Source: Spiroplasma apis B31 (GTDB taxonomy: Bacteria > Bacillota_I > Bacilli_A > Mycoplasmatales > Mycoplasmataceae). From it: a DNA stretch of 64,000 nucleotides. A program made the translations under genes and the position numbers. The notes under the pieces were generated by a model. That model had not been told where the DNA came from. It saw nothing but the letters and a program-made list of their open reading frames with translations, and did not search any database. The stretch spans positions 992,001 to 1,056,000 of the forward strand of contig NC_022998.1 of the NCBI RefSeq assembly GCF_000500935.1, given 5' to 3'. Below, piece by piece: positions 35,497-46,134 of this stretch. Position 1 is the first letter of the stretch; each line of letters starts with the position of its first letter.

Positions 35497-35655
35497 TGGT
35501 TAATCTGCAAATAAGCATATTAAAGTTCTTAGTCTATGAAATCACGATTTTATAAATGTAACCCTTGCAGATAAGGGCGAATCATTGACTTCCTTTAATG
35601 GAGCTTATCTTTACAAAGGTTTTCCATAATATATAAATAAAGAAAGGGACAAATA
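35497..35655 (+). promoter_or_regulatory. Structured rpsD leader, candidate S4 autoregulatory element
   Basis: The leader has interlocking complementary segments. AGATAAG (35569-35575) pairs with CTTATCT (35604-35610). ATCTGCAA (35503-35510) is complementary to TTGCAGAT (35565-35572), an alternative to the first pairing. CCCTT/AAGGG flank the same segment. There is no T-run. Firmicute S4 represses its own mRNA through a leader pseudoknot; assigning this to that class is inference. Confidence 0.5.
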
Positions 35656-36273
35656 ATGTCAAGATATACAGGATCAATATTCAAAAAATCAAGAAGATAC
35701 GGTTTTTCAATTCTTGAAACTGGGAAAGAGTTCTCAAAAGGTAAGAAAAGAGCTACAGCACCAGGTCAACACGGAGGAAGAAGAACTAAGTTGTCTGGTT
35801 ATGGACAACAAATGCAAGAAAAACAAAAAGTAAAATTCATGTATGGTTTAACTGAAAGACAATTTAGAAATACATATGCTAAAGCTAAAAAAATAAGTGG
35901 TATTACCGGTACAAATTTCTTACAAATGTTAGAATCAAGGTTAGATAATATTGTTTATAGAATGGGATTGTCATTAACTAGACAAGGGGCTAGACAACTA
36001 GTAACTCACGGTCATATTTTAGTAAATAATAAGAAGTTAGATATTCCTTCATATATTGTTAAACCAGGAGAAATCATTTCATTAAAAGATAAAATGCAAA
36101 AGAATGATAAAATTGTCGAGGCGCTTGCAAGTAATGTTGCAACTGTGGACTTCGTTAAATTTGACAAAACAAAAATGTCAGGTACTTTTGTAAGACTTCC
36201 AGAGCGAAATGAACTAAACCAAGAAATAAATGAATCACTAATTGTTGAATGATACAATAGGTTAATTAAATAG
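35656..36273 (+). CDS. rpsD: 30S ribosomal protein S4
   Basis: Protein of 205 residues. It is a primary 16S rRNA-binding protein that nucleates 30S assembly. It begins [20 protein letters not shown], contains an S4 RNA-binding module ([30 protein letters not shown]) and ends WYNRLIK after a TGA-Trp. AAAGGGA precedes ATG. No zinc-binding cysteines are seen (Cys-free S4 form). Confidence 0.97.
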
Positions 36274-36308
36274 TAATAAGTTGCTTAAATTTGTTACTAA
36301 GTAAATTA

Positions 36309-36339
36309 TAAAAAACGCCAAATATATTTGGCGTTTTTT
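36309..36339 (+). terminator. Terminator of rpsD, also usable by the convergent SDR gene
   Basis: AAAAACGCCAAATA-TATTTGGCGTTTTTT-type perfect hairpin. Confidence 0.85.
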
Positions 36340-36368
36340 AATTTAACTAGGGTTTTTTAGATGAGTTC

Positions 36369-37172
36369 CTAAAGTCGTTTTTTTTGATAGTTGTAGATGA
36401 ATCAAAGTACTAATTTTCTTCATAATTTACGTACAAAAAATACAGATACTTTGTCTTTTACTCCGACTAGTATCGCTGATTTACCTTTCTTACGTAACCC
36501 AATCTTCAGGCTTTTTTTCGCAAATTTTACTACGTTAGCACCCTTTTCATAACTACTTCCTTCTTTATCATTGAATTTACTTACTAAAAAACTTGTGTTC
36601 AAAATACCGGGTGTTATGACTTTTACTCTGACATTTGACTTACTTCTTTTTAATTCGTAATCTAATGCAACACTCATACTATATACATAGCTTTTGGTAG
36701 CATAGTATGTTGCAAAATAAGGACCAGGAGTATGTCACGCAATAATAGATCCAATGTTCAGAATTATTCCCCTATCATTTTCTTTAAATTTTTTTACAAA
36801 AAACCTAGTTAAGTATTGTAAAGAGTAAATATTCAGAGATAGCATTTGCTCATCTTTTTCAAAACTTCCTTCCAAGAAGTTTCCAGATTTACCAACTCCA
36901 GCGTTATTGATTAAAACTGTGATGTTTTTATTTTTCACATTTTCGCATAATATCTCGTTGTTTTCTCATTTAGATAAGTCTAAATTGTAGGTTACTATTT
37001 CTTGATTAGGAAAAGATGTCTTCAAATCATTAAGACTATCAGTATTTCGTGATACGCAAACTAAGTTATAACCAATCTTCAAAAGTTCTTTACAATATTC
37101 TAAACCAAGACCCCTGCTTGCGCCTGTTACTAAGGCATATTCGTTACTAAAGTCTTTTTTATTTTTTTTCAT
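36369..37172 (-). CDS. Short-chain dehydrogenase/reductase
   Basis: Protein of 267 residues with a full classical SDR pattern: cofactor motif VTGASRGLGLEY, NNAGVG, the catalytic serine in NIGSIIA, and active-site YYATK. It reduces or oxidises a substrate with NAD(P), but the substrate cannot be read from the sequence. The C-terminus is basic and hydrophobic. Translation from ATG 37172 overlaps the end of pgsA by 14 bases, so they are coupled, which may hint at a lipid-related role. Confidence 0.85.
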
Positions 37173-37827
37173 TGTCTTTTCCTGTTCTATCGAATAGGGT
37201 TTTTCTATTTAGATAAATATAATTAATAGCTGATACTATCGATAAAATTGTTGCGATATACATTGGTATCATAAGAAGTTGATTTATTCATCCAAACTCA
37301 TCAAACTTTCCAGTACCCATGCGAACTCCATCAAACATTTTATAACCTACAAAAAAGAGTGAAGATAAAGAAATCATTTCTACTGCGGCTTTATATTTTC
37401 CTAATTTATTAGCAGCCATAACATAGTTAGAACTAGCTAATATTTGTCTAACAACATCAATTATAAAATCTCTAGCAATAAGGATAATTACCATTCAAAT
37501 AGGTAAGATCGATGCACAAGCAAAAACTATAAGCACAGAGTTTGTAAGTAACTTATCGGCAATTGTGTCAAAAAATTTCCCAAAGTTTGTTACTTGTTTA
37601 TATTTTCTTGCTATATATCCATCAAGTGCATCAGTAAGACTAGCGATTATGAATAACACTCCTGCTATCAAATATGCATAAGGTAACTTATAATTTCCTA
37701 ATTGTATATAATTACTAAAAACATTGTAGAATGGTGTTGTGTTTTCAAATGAAGTAAGTAACATCAATGTTATTATTATCGGTATCAAACAAATCCTGAT
37801 CATTGTAATTCTATTTGCTCAATTCAT
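37159..37827 (-). CDS. pgsA: CDP-diacylglycerol-glycerol-3-phosphate 3-phosphatidyltransferase
   Basis: Protein of 222 residues, an integral membrane CDP-alcohol phosphatidyltransferase that makes phosphatidylglycerol phosphate. The family signature DG-(x2)-AR-(x8)-G-(x3)-D-(x3)-D is complete in [20 protein letters not shown]. About five membrane helices are predicted. The ATG at 37827 is followed by [11 protein letters not shown] (Trp = TGA). Likely cotranscribed with the SDR gene downstream. Confidence 0.93.
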
Positions 37828-37921
37828 TTTTAATTCCTCGTTTCATTGTTTACTTTAATATTATAATATATAAAAGTAACCATAGTCTTTTTATTATGGG
37901 TTTTGAAAGTTGTGACCAGAA

Positions 37922-38659
37922 ATGACAAATATATTATCAGAGAAAATCTATTTAGCACTAGATGAGAGTGGTAAGCTTAATAAAAACGATGTCGGAAACT
38001 ATTTTGTTGTAGGTGGGTTCATTTATACAGATAAAGAGTTTGTGAAATCAAAGATTAAGAAAGCAGAAAGTGAGATACGGCAAAAATATAATATACCTAA
38101 GGAGTTCGAAATTAAAGGCAATAAACTTGAAGAAATGGCAACCATAGAATTAATCAATAAAGTGTTTAATGAAGTGGGTGACGCAATAAAGCCAATATTC
38201 TCAGTTGTGTCGAGAAACGAATTAAATGAGCATTTTACAGTTAGTGAAATGTTGGCATACGATTTTTTTGTAAACAACATTATTCACTTTTTCTCAAAGT
38301 ATTATAATTTTGAAAGTTACTGTCGAGACATTTTTATTTTAATGGATGAACGTAACTTAAAAAAAACAGACCTAAATCAGTTAGAAAACTTACTGAAAAC
38401 TAATTTCATTGAAAAACCATTCAATATCACCACATATTATTTATCGAGTAAACTAACTGATGTTGTACGTTTTGCTGATATCTTAGATCATGTAGTTTAT
38501 ACGTATTATAATAACCCTGATTCACCAAAGAATGAGTTGTATCAAAAAAACATAAATAAAGATATACTAAATAAGCTGAGCTTAGGAACCATTTATTACC
38601 CATTCAAAAAGTCTTATTTTAAATCTCTAAATCAAATGAAGGCAAAATCTAAAAAATAA
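37922..38659 (+). CDS. DUF3800 domain protein
   Basis: Protein of 245 residues matching the DUF3800 pattern: IYLALDESGKL near the N-terminus, NYFVVGGFIYT, EIKGNKL, the central ILMDERNLK, and VRFADILDHVVYTYY, equivalent to the QLADLIA region. Acidic residues at these points suggest an RNase-H-like metal site (family-level prediction). It contains no TGA codon, is alone on the plus strand between minus-strand genes and has a weak ribosome site. A -10-like TATAAT is at 37862. The function of the family is not established. Confidence 0.75.
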   Translation: MTNILSEKIYLALDESGKLNKNDVGNYFVVGGFIYTDKEFVKSKIKKAESEIRQKYNIPKEFEIKGNKLEEMATIELINKVFNEVGDAIKPIFSVVSRNELNEHFTVSEMLAYDFFVNNIIHFFSKYYNFESYCRDIFILMDERNLKKTDLNQLENLLKTNFIEKPFNITTYYLSSKLTDVVRFADILDHVVYTYYNNPDSPKNELYQKNINKDILNKLSLGTIYYPFKKSYFKSLNQMKAKSKK

Positions 38660-38688
38660 AAAAGTTGCTTTATAATAGCAACTTTTTT
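38658..38688 (+). terminator. Terminator after the DUF3800 gene (symmetrical)
   Basis: AAAAGTTGCT-TTATAAT-AGCAACTTTTTT; it also serves the convergent gene ending at 38696. Confidence 0.8.
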
Positions 38689-38695
38689 CTATACT

Positions 38696-39436
38696 TTAAT
38701 CTTTATCGGGAGTGTATAATGAACATCTTAATAAATTACTATATATGTCGACATTAACCAACATTCCAACAACGTAAGAATTTAGTTTTGAAAGTCTCAC
38801 AACATCATGAATCCACCCGTATTCTTCACATAAACTATCAATAATAACGAAATAGTCTAAGTTTAATATCTCATTGTGTTTATTTAAGATTTTTTTAGAA
38901 TAATTCTCAATTAATTTCAAATCTTCTGTTTTTGTGATTTTACAGGTGGAGCGTATTATGCTATCTAAGTGCGCACTACGTTTTAATCTATTTGGTAAAT
39001 TCTCATATTTGGTCAACAAACTTAGAGCAACTGAGTGAATTTTTCTGACAATAAATTTTTCATTAATATCATATGGCTTGCGCAAATCTAAGGGAGTTTT
39101 TAAATATTCAATTTCTTTTAAAACTTTACTAACAGTTTCAAATGAGTTGGAAGCTGATGTTAATAGTATTTCGTTTTTTGCAAAGATTTTTACATCAAAC
39201 CCATCATTTGTAAGTTGTTGTTGATTTAATTGTCTCAACTCATATATTTTTGAAATAATTTCTTGCAAACAATCTTCCAATTGTTTGCTATCGATAGATT
39301 CATTTGATAAATCCTCTATCTTTTTAGTATCTATATCTATCTTTTGGGAGTATATTTTGTGTTTATGAAAACACTCATTATTATAATAATTCGCAATATC
39401 TTCAATAGTTTGCTTAATAATTTTTTGAATATTCAT
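38696..39436 (-). CDS. Protein of unknown function downstream of tyrS
   Basis: About 246 residues, helical and soluble, with no signal peptide or membrane helix. The first 80 residues look like a coiled coil; the second half has scattered cysteines and aromatic residues (LDYFVIIDSLCEEYGWIHDV). The start is ATG 39436 (AGG 7 bases upstream) or ATG 39448, which overlaps the tyrS stop as TAATG. Cotranscribed with tyrS. Not recognised. Confidence 0.6.
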   Translation of the reverse strand: MNIQKIIKQTIEDIANYYNNECFHKHKIYSQKIDIDTKKIEDLSNESIDSKQLEDCLQEIISKIYELRQLNQQQLTNDGFDVKIFAKNEILLTSASNSFETVSKVLKEIEYLKTPLDLRKPYDINEKFIVRKIHSVALSLLTKYENLPNRLKRSAHLDSIIRSTCKITKTEDLKLIENYSKKILNKHNEILNLDYFVIIDSLCEEYGWIHDVVRLSKLNSYVVGMLVNVDIYSNLLRCSLYTPDKD

Positions 39437-39447
39437 CAAATACCTCA

Positions 39448-40692
39448 TTAATGTAACTTGATGCTGAAATAACGTCGTTTACCTTTTTTAACAAAGATAA
39501 AGTTATCAATTAAAACATGTGAATCATCAATTACATCGCTTTCTTTAAAATTATTAATTATTCCTATAGTTATGGCATTATTAGAAATAAGTTCTCTAGC
39601 TTCACGTTTTGAAGTTGCTATTTGACTTTCAACTAAAAAATCAATGATGTTAAGACCTTTATTTATTTCTTTAAATGGCAGCGATCTAGAAAGCTGTCGC
39701 AATTCACTATCACCCAATTTATTTATATCACCTTTAAATAATGTTTCAGTTATTTTTAAAGCTTTTTCTAAACCTTTTTCGCCGTGCACTAGTAAAGTAA
39801 CTTCTTCTGCTAGTTTTTTTTGTGCTAATCTTTTATGAGGTTCTTTATTATGGTCGTTCATGATAGTATTTATTGTTTCTGTTGATAAAATTGTTAGATA
39901 ATTTAATAATGTTGCACAATCATCATCATCCTGATTTATAAAAAATTGATAAAACTCATATTCACTAGTTTTATTCGGGTCTAATCAAATAGCTCCAGAT
40001 TCGGTTTTACCGAACTTGACACCATCTTTTTTTGTTAAAAGGTTCATAGTAATTCCACAGGCTTTTGAGTTCTCTTTACCGATTTTTGATGCTATATAGT
40101 CAATACCGCTAGTAATGTTACCTCATTGGTCAGAACCACCGATTTGAACTCAACATGTTTCATTTTGATACAAATTGTAAAAATCATATCCTTGTAACAT
40201 CGTATAAGAGAATTCGGTAATACTTAAACCTTTTTCGATTCTTGAAGAGATATTTTCTTTAGCCAAAAGATAAGCTAGATTAAAATCTTTTCCAATATCT
40301 CTTAAAAAATCTATTAGCGATAACTTAGATAATCAATCATAATTATCAATCACTTTTATCTCAGGTATAAATGTTTCCAACTGCTTTTTTATCATTAAGC
40401 TATTTTTCTTAACTTCTTCTAGTTCCAAAAGATTTCGTTCGCTATTTTTGAAGCTTGGGTCCCCAATCATTCCGGTTCCCCCACCAATAATAGCTAATGG
40501 AGTGAAACCAAAATCTTTGAATCTTTTTAAGTTCAATATTTGAATCAGGTGACCAATATGTAATGAATCGGCCGTTGGGTCAAAACCACAATAAACACCA
40601 GCGCCTGACAGTTGGGCTGTTTTAATCTTTTCTGGATTCGTTGATTGTTTTAACATTTTTCTAGTTTCTAACTCATCTAATATGAATTTCAT
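39448..40692 (-). CDS. tyrS: Tyrosyl-tRNA synthetase
   Basis: Protein of 414 residues, a class I synthetase. It shows [15 protein letters not shown] (HIGH motif) and KFGKT (the KMSKS equivalent). A C-terminal S4-like RNA-binding domain starts around [23 protein letters not shown] 40692 is 2 bases after the upstream gene's stop, with GAGGAC upstream. Five or more TGA-Trp codons are present. Confidence 0.96.
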
Positions 40693-40693
40693 A

Positions 40694-41191
40694 TTATTTG
40701 TCCTCACTTACTATTTTGTTTTTCTGTGAATCATCAAGTTCAAAAACGTCTTCACTCATACTTGAGGATACATCTTTCACTTGTGAGTATACATCACTTG
40801 CCTTATCAAGGACATTGACACTTATAACTGCCAAATCCTTTGCAATTAACTTAACATTTTGTGACTTCGAAACTTCTTGACCAATTTTTAAAGATACTAA
40901 ACCGATTTTTCTTAAAGCTTTATAAGCAAGTTCTTTTGTTTCGGCAGCGTCTAATTCGTCACTTGCTTGTTTAACTTGATCTAATTTCAACTCTATATTA
41001 GCGATAACTTCGTCACTCTCATTACCTTGTGATTGTTCTCAAGCTTCTTCAATTGTTGCTATGAACTTTTTAATTTGAGGTCGATATTTTTTTAAGTAGT
41101 TTACAAAATCAGCTCTAATTTCAACGCCCCTTTTGGGCGCTAACATCATTCCTAAAAAAAATCAGCCTGTAAGCTTTATTAATTTAAACAT
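40694..41191 (-). CDS. YtxH-like small membrane-associated protein
   Basis: About 165 residues. The N-terminus is MFKLIKLTGWFFLGMMLAPK, a short hydrophobic segment ending in the LAPK of YtxH-type proteins. A helical amphipathic remainder follows, reminiscent of general stress proteins. Located between tyrS and a DUF948 gene, as Bacillus ytxH sits next to ytxG. Function unknown. GGGGG precedes ATG. Confidence 0.65.
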
Positions 41192-41203
41192 AGTAACCCC
41201 CAA

Positions 41204-41554
41204 TTAATCCTTAGAGTTGGCAAAATCTCTAAGCTTATCTACCATTTTATAAACGATATCTTTGTTTTTAGTTGCCACTTTAACTCAAGACTTTACATTT
41301 CTTTTAGCGAACGCATCGAATATATCAACATAATTAGTTACACGAGCAATTGTATCTACTGTTGCATTCAACATTTCTGATTTGTAAGTAAGATCTTCGA
41401 AGAAATAGTCAACTTTTTTTGCTGCTACCCCGACCCTTCTCATAGTAACGATTGTATACAAAGTTAAAAAGATAGCAAAAACTAGTAGAACTATAATTAA
41501 AATAGTTTTTGTTCCGTCTAGTGTATCGCTTGCTAATAATAGTGTTAATGTCAT
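41204..41554 (-). CDS. DUF948 (YtxG-like) protein
   Basis: Protein of 116 residues with one N-terminal membrane helix (ILIIVLLVFAIFLTLYTIVTM) followed by a helical domain (VAAKKVDYFFEDLTYKSEMLNATVD..) typical of DUF948. It precedes the YtxH-like gene by 12 bases. One TGA-Trp. The role in the cell is unknown. Confidence 0.75.
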
Positions 41555-41660
41555 ATCCTAATTCTCCCTAATAAATCAATCTCATTATACAATATAATAT
41601 AGTGTGTAACGTTTAGAAATGAAAAACAACAATAAACTTTTTAGATAAGTTATATCGTTG

Positions 41661-42467
41661 TTAATCTTCTATACCGCTCTTAAATTTTTTTACTTCTTCT
41701 TCTCAGTTAGCCTGTCTTTTTCTTTCTTCTAAACTGGCGTTTTTATCAGGCATAACCTTATCAGAGTCATCAACATGATTACCTCAATTAAATTCGCTTT
41801 TTCCAAGCTTCACATTTTCTCTCCAGTTTATTATTTTCTGAGCACGTTCTGTTTCAGCATTATATGCATCATTGTATATTTGTTTTCTTCTTTCTTGTAA
41901 TGACATTTCTGGGGTATACTTTGAAGCAACGGTTTTAATATTATCGTGGATTTCTTTTAATTTAGAGACATAATTTTCTTTTAATTCTAATGTTTTTTCT
42001 ATATCGGAGTTACTAAATGAGCCTTTTTCCAGCATATTGTTTAATTTTTTAGAAGTCTTAGTCACAAGTTTAGTTAATTTATAACCTTCTTTAATTAGTT
42101 TTTTCTCTTCTTTTTGAACAAACTTATCTTTTTGTCTTATTTCGTATCTTATGTCAGATATAGTTTTTTCAATCTCTTTGATTTCTTCATCCGAGAAAGG
42201 CATATTTTTTTCTTTTCTAGGTTTAAATACTTGTTCGTTCAGCTCGGGCGCTTGGTCTGTCGATATTCTTTTAGGAATAATAATGTCTCCTTGAACCTTA
42301 GACTTTACAAGTTCATCAGATTTCTTTAGTTCTTCCACTCTTTTTTTAGAATCCAAAAGAGCTTTTGCTTCTAATTCTTTTGCAAACTCATCTACAAAAT
42401 CCTCGGTTACAGTATCTTCGTTTGTAACACCGAAAATATATTCCAACAACTTATCCTTTTTTTTCAT
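41661..42467 (-). CDS. Charged coiled-coil protein of unknown function
   Basis: Protein of 268 residues, extremely rich in Lys and Glu, with long predicted coiled coil (about residues 90-190) and no membrane segment. The frame passes two TGA-Trp in its last 50 residues. ATG 42467 is preceded by GGGTGA; GTG 42476 is also possible. It lies directly downstream of another protein of the same composition, suggesting a pair that acts together. Not recognised. Confidence 0.6.
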
Positions 42468-42497
42468 TTTTGTCACCCTTACTTTTACCTTGATGGT

Positions 42498-43451
42498 TTA
42501 TTTTTTAATAATTATTTTTTTAGCACCTGCTTGAGAAGTTTTTTTTGTTTTTTCAGCTCCCCTGACCATAATATTTTTACTAATATCAATTTTCTTTGTG
42601 CCTTTTTCTTTTTTTAAATCTGCAACCAAAGATTCAATATCTTTTAATTTATCTGATAAATAAGATTCCCTCTCTTTATTGGTTTTGAATGTCTTATTTT
42701 CTATCTCTGCTATTAAATTCTCGACATTGTTTTCTGCAATATGTATATTTATTTCTTTAAAGTTTTCAAGTTCTTTCTTGATTTTTTCTTCTAGATTCAA
42801 AATTGTTTTTGATTTAGGTTTTGCACTTTTAAGAAGTTCTTCTCTTTTACTTTCTGATTTTTTAAATAATTCATTCGTTTTTCAAATAGTTTTATTTTCT
42901 TTGATACCAGCTTTTCTTTTTTCTTCTGCTTCTTTAAACAATCGCATTTTTCTTTGAATCTCATTTTCTTGTATGTGCTTTGTGAAGTTTTTTTCATGAA
43001 ACTCTTGCGCTCTTTTGGCGTATGTTTTTGTGCTATCTGATTTTGATAAGTCCGTATAAAGGTTGGCATCAACACCACCAGTTCTCTTTAATTCTTCAAT
43101 CTTTTGTAATTTTGCTATTACAGGGTCTTTTTCAATTATCTCTTTTTGTAAGTCATTTGTTTTTTTTCTAGCACCACTTATTATGCTCCCTAGTGGGCTA
43201 TTATTTAAGGGTTTATTAATTGAAATTCTTTTCTTAATTTCATCAAGTTTAGTAGAGGTATCCTTGTTGTCATTTACCTCGCTTACACTAAAGTCATTTT
43301 CCTTTTCTTTTGGTTTCACACTATCAGAGAACTCCGGTTCGATGTTCAATAATGGGTCGTCATTAAATGACCAATGATTGGGTACGCGTGACTCTTCTTG
43401 GTTTGCATACTCACTTTTGTTTGGTTTTTTTCTTTTACTAAATAACCCCAT
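42498..43451 (-). CDS. Charged coiled-coil protein of unknown function
   Basis: Protein of 317 residues; a single TGA-Trp (ENKTIWKTNEL) joins what looks like two separate frames. It begins MGLFSKRKKPNKSEY, a basic start that could touch the membrane. An acidic segment follows, then helical coiled-coil sequence, and the end is a basic tail (AGAKKIIIKK). No enzyme motif. Same strand as and 30 bases before the other coiled-coil gene; pncB is 21 bases upstream. Confidence 0.6.
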
Positions 43452-43472
43452 AATTGACCCCCTTTGCTCTTA

Positions 43473-44516
43473 CTAATAATATTTTATACTTTTTATTCTG
43501 CTTGATTCCATATTTTGCCTTCCGAATTTAGCCTGATTCTTATTATTTATTTTAACAATATCTCCTGTAAAATAAATTTTATTTTTCGTGATAGCTTCAC
43601 CAACTCCGTAAATATCAACTGGTGTTTTTAAATCTTCAAAGTATTTAATTTTTTTCTCATCAAAACCTGACGAAACTATTATCTTTACATGACCAAATCC
43701 TTCAAGATCTAACTTCTGTCTCAATAATTTGACCAAAGTGGGGTTAACACCATGTAATTCATTATCTTTTTCTACTAAATCTTTTAAAGACTCATCAACA
43801 AGTGATTGCGAAGTATCAAGACGTACAGCATACAAACTATTGCCAAACTCTTTAGCGACAGCTAAACTATCATTTATACAATCATTATTGTAATCAACTA
43901 GGGCTACTAAATTATTATTTGGAAACATCTCCTTATAAGCCTTGGTAGCTTCAATTATATCACCGTCAAAAGCAGCGATAAGGGCATGCGGCATAGTACC
44001 ACTTAAGTTATATTCTATTTGCAAATATTCAAAGCTTGCTGGAGAGACCAAGGATTTAATGCCACCAACGAAGGACGAATAACCATCAACTTGTTGATTA
44101 GAATAGTAATCCATACGATCGTTCATATTAAGTATTTTTTTACCGTTCGATACTTTAGTAAGATTGCGTGCATTTGTTGCTATTGTAGTACATCTTGACA
44201 AAATGCCGTCAAATAATCCTTCGTAAATAGCAAACTTCTCGTAATTCCCCGTAATTTTTAGAACGGGTTCATTAGCATTTACTATATCTCCATCTGAAAG
44301 TCCTTCAACAATTAAATCTTTATGACCACTTAATCTTAATATTTCTTTTATAATTTCGATTCCGCATAAGACTACATCATTTCGTCTTTGAAATCACTGC
44401 ATTGAAACAGTTTGGTCGGGTTTATACTTCTTTAAAATCAACTTAGTTTTTTTGAAATAGTCAGCGATATAATAATCTTCAAAAATTCTTAGGTCTATAT
44501 TAAATTTATTTTTCAC
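43473..44516 (-). CDS. pncB: Nicotinate phosphoribosyltransferase
   Basis: Protein of 347 residues. It makes nicotinate mononucleotide from nicotinate and PRPP, the entry to NAD salvage. Visible: RRNDVVLCGIEIIKEIL, the segment ATNARNLTK..., FVGGIKSLVSPASF, GTMPHALIAAF (central motif) and IIVSSGFDEKKI..FGVGEAITK-like GVGEAI. The start is GTG 44516, overlapping the end of ytpR by 11 bases. Two TGA-Trp are present. It is short for the family but complete through the phosphate-binding region. Confidence 0.88.
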
Positions 44517-45093
44517 CAAAAACACCTTCAAACTTTTGACCAATATAACTGTCTGGAAGATTTAATTCTATGATTCCGCTTGCGTTTGGGTCACTATCAA
44601 TATTCAATTCTTTTGCAGAGCAAAGCATACCAAATGAGTCATAACCTTTTAATTTACCATGACCTATCCTTATACCATTTGGCATCCATGACCCTTCGGT
44701 CGCTAAAACTGTGACTAAGTCTTTTCTTACATTTTTAGCACCACAAACTATCTGGATTGACTGTCCATCAAGTATTACTTCACATAGAGACAAGTGAGTC
44801 CCTTCGATTTTTTCACATTTTGTTACTTTGGTAATAACAAATTGCTTATGAAAATCAACTTCCTTGAAATATCCAGAAACTTCTTTCTTTACATAATTTT
44901 CATAGTTTTCATTTTGTAAAAAATTATTTTTTGTTTTATCAATATTTGGATTAAAAATATTAAATCCAACAATTTCATTATTTGAGTATAAAATTACTAA
45001 ATTATTTTTAACTTTTAAAAAATCGATTTTTTTGTTTTCTATAGTTACCAATAAAACGTCGAAAGCATCGCAATATCTAATAAATCATTTCAT
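44506..45093 (-). CDS. ytpR: YtpR-family tRNA-binding protein
   Basis: Protein of 195 residues. The second half is an EMAP/Csa-type tRNA-binding fold: VTKCEKIEGTHLSLCEVILD, IVCGAKNVRKDLVTVLATEG and MLCSAKELNIDSD, as in the N-terminal part of PheT. The first half is the YtpR-specific region. ATG 45093 is preceded by GGAGAG. It probably binds tRNA or structured RNA; no catalytic role is known. Confidence 0.85.
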
Positions 45094-45265
45094 TTTTACT
45101 CTCCTATAACCCTTGGATTATCTTCAAAACAATTATATAATAAATAATGTCTTTTACATAACTAAGCGCGTAAATGCTTCCAAAAAGTGTCTAAGCAAAT
45201 ATCTTGCACCCTTAATGGGTCATTGCTTTAAATAAGCAATTTTAAAAATAAAAGGGAGAAATTAT

Positions 45266-46099
45266 ATGAAAATAGCATTAATAATTGATTCTGCTTCAGG
45301 AATCAAAAATACTCAAGATTACAAAGATCTTTATCTTGTTCCATTAATGATAACAAAAGAAAACGGGGAACAAGTTGCAGATGATGAAAATTTATCTTTT
45401 GATGACTTTTATCAACTATTTGATTCTGAGTTATTAAAAACTTCACAATCAATTCCTGGAGAGATGATGAAAAAATGAGATGAACTTTTAGAGTCTTACG
45501 ACCAAGTGATTTGCTTATTGATATCAAAAGGATTATCAGGCCAATTTAATACTTGTTACATGATGGCTCAAGATGAGCCTTACAAAGGTAAAGTGTTCGT
45601 GGTGGATACTAATGGTGTAGCAATATTACTAAAAAAACAAGTCTCAGAAACGCTTGAGTATATAAAACAAGGAAAAACAGGAGAAGAAATAACTAGACTT
45701 ATTGAAGAATCAAACCAAGATTTTACTTGTTTTATAATACCAAAATCTTTAAAACAACTTGTAAGAGGTGGAAGAATTAGCAAGAGTGCAGCTAGTTTAG
45801 CTAAAATTTTGAAAATAACACCGATTCTAAAATATGACGGAACAATTGACAAAGAAGGAAAGACTAGAACTTTTAAGAAAGCCATTGAACAGTCTTTAGA
45901 ATTGTTGGAAAAGAAATGCAAAGATGGAGATAAAATCTTGGATATTGCATATTCAAGATCAGAAGATGAAACAATAACTCTTGTAAAAAAATCTATAGAA
46001 GAAAAAGGTTTTAAAATTAATGTGACACAAGAGATGCCAAACACAATAACTTGCCATACAGGTAGAGAAACATTTGCCTTAGCTGTATGAAAGAAATAG
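45266..46099 (+). CDS. DegV family fatty-acid-binding protein (FakB type)
   Basis: Protein of 277 residues. It holds a fatty acid for phosphorylation by FakA. Conserved: IIDSASGI at the N-terminus, KTSQSIPGEM (carboxylate-binding TSQ), SKGLSGQFNT (SSGLSGT equivalent) and LKQLVRGGRISKSAA. Two TGA-Trp. AAGGGAG precedes ATG. The spacer upstream contains two small hairpins, ACCC/GGGT at 45208-45220 and ATTGCTT/AAGCAAT at 45222-45240, without T-runs. Confidence 0.9.
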
Positions 46100-46134
46100 T
46101 TTATAATAATAAGAGATAGAAAAAGAGGGATCGT

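Noticed and set aside
42498-43451. Two separate genes at 42498-42800 and 42882-43451
   Set aside because: They share one frame and are joined by a single TGA-Trp codon; the second has no ribosome site.
45200-45240. Riboswitch upstream of degV
   Set aside because: Only two short hairpins without a recognisable aptamer or terminator; not enough to call.
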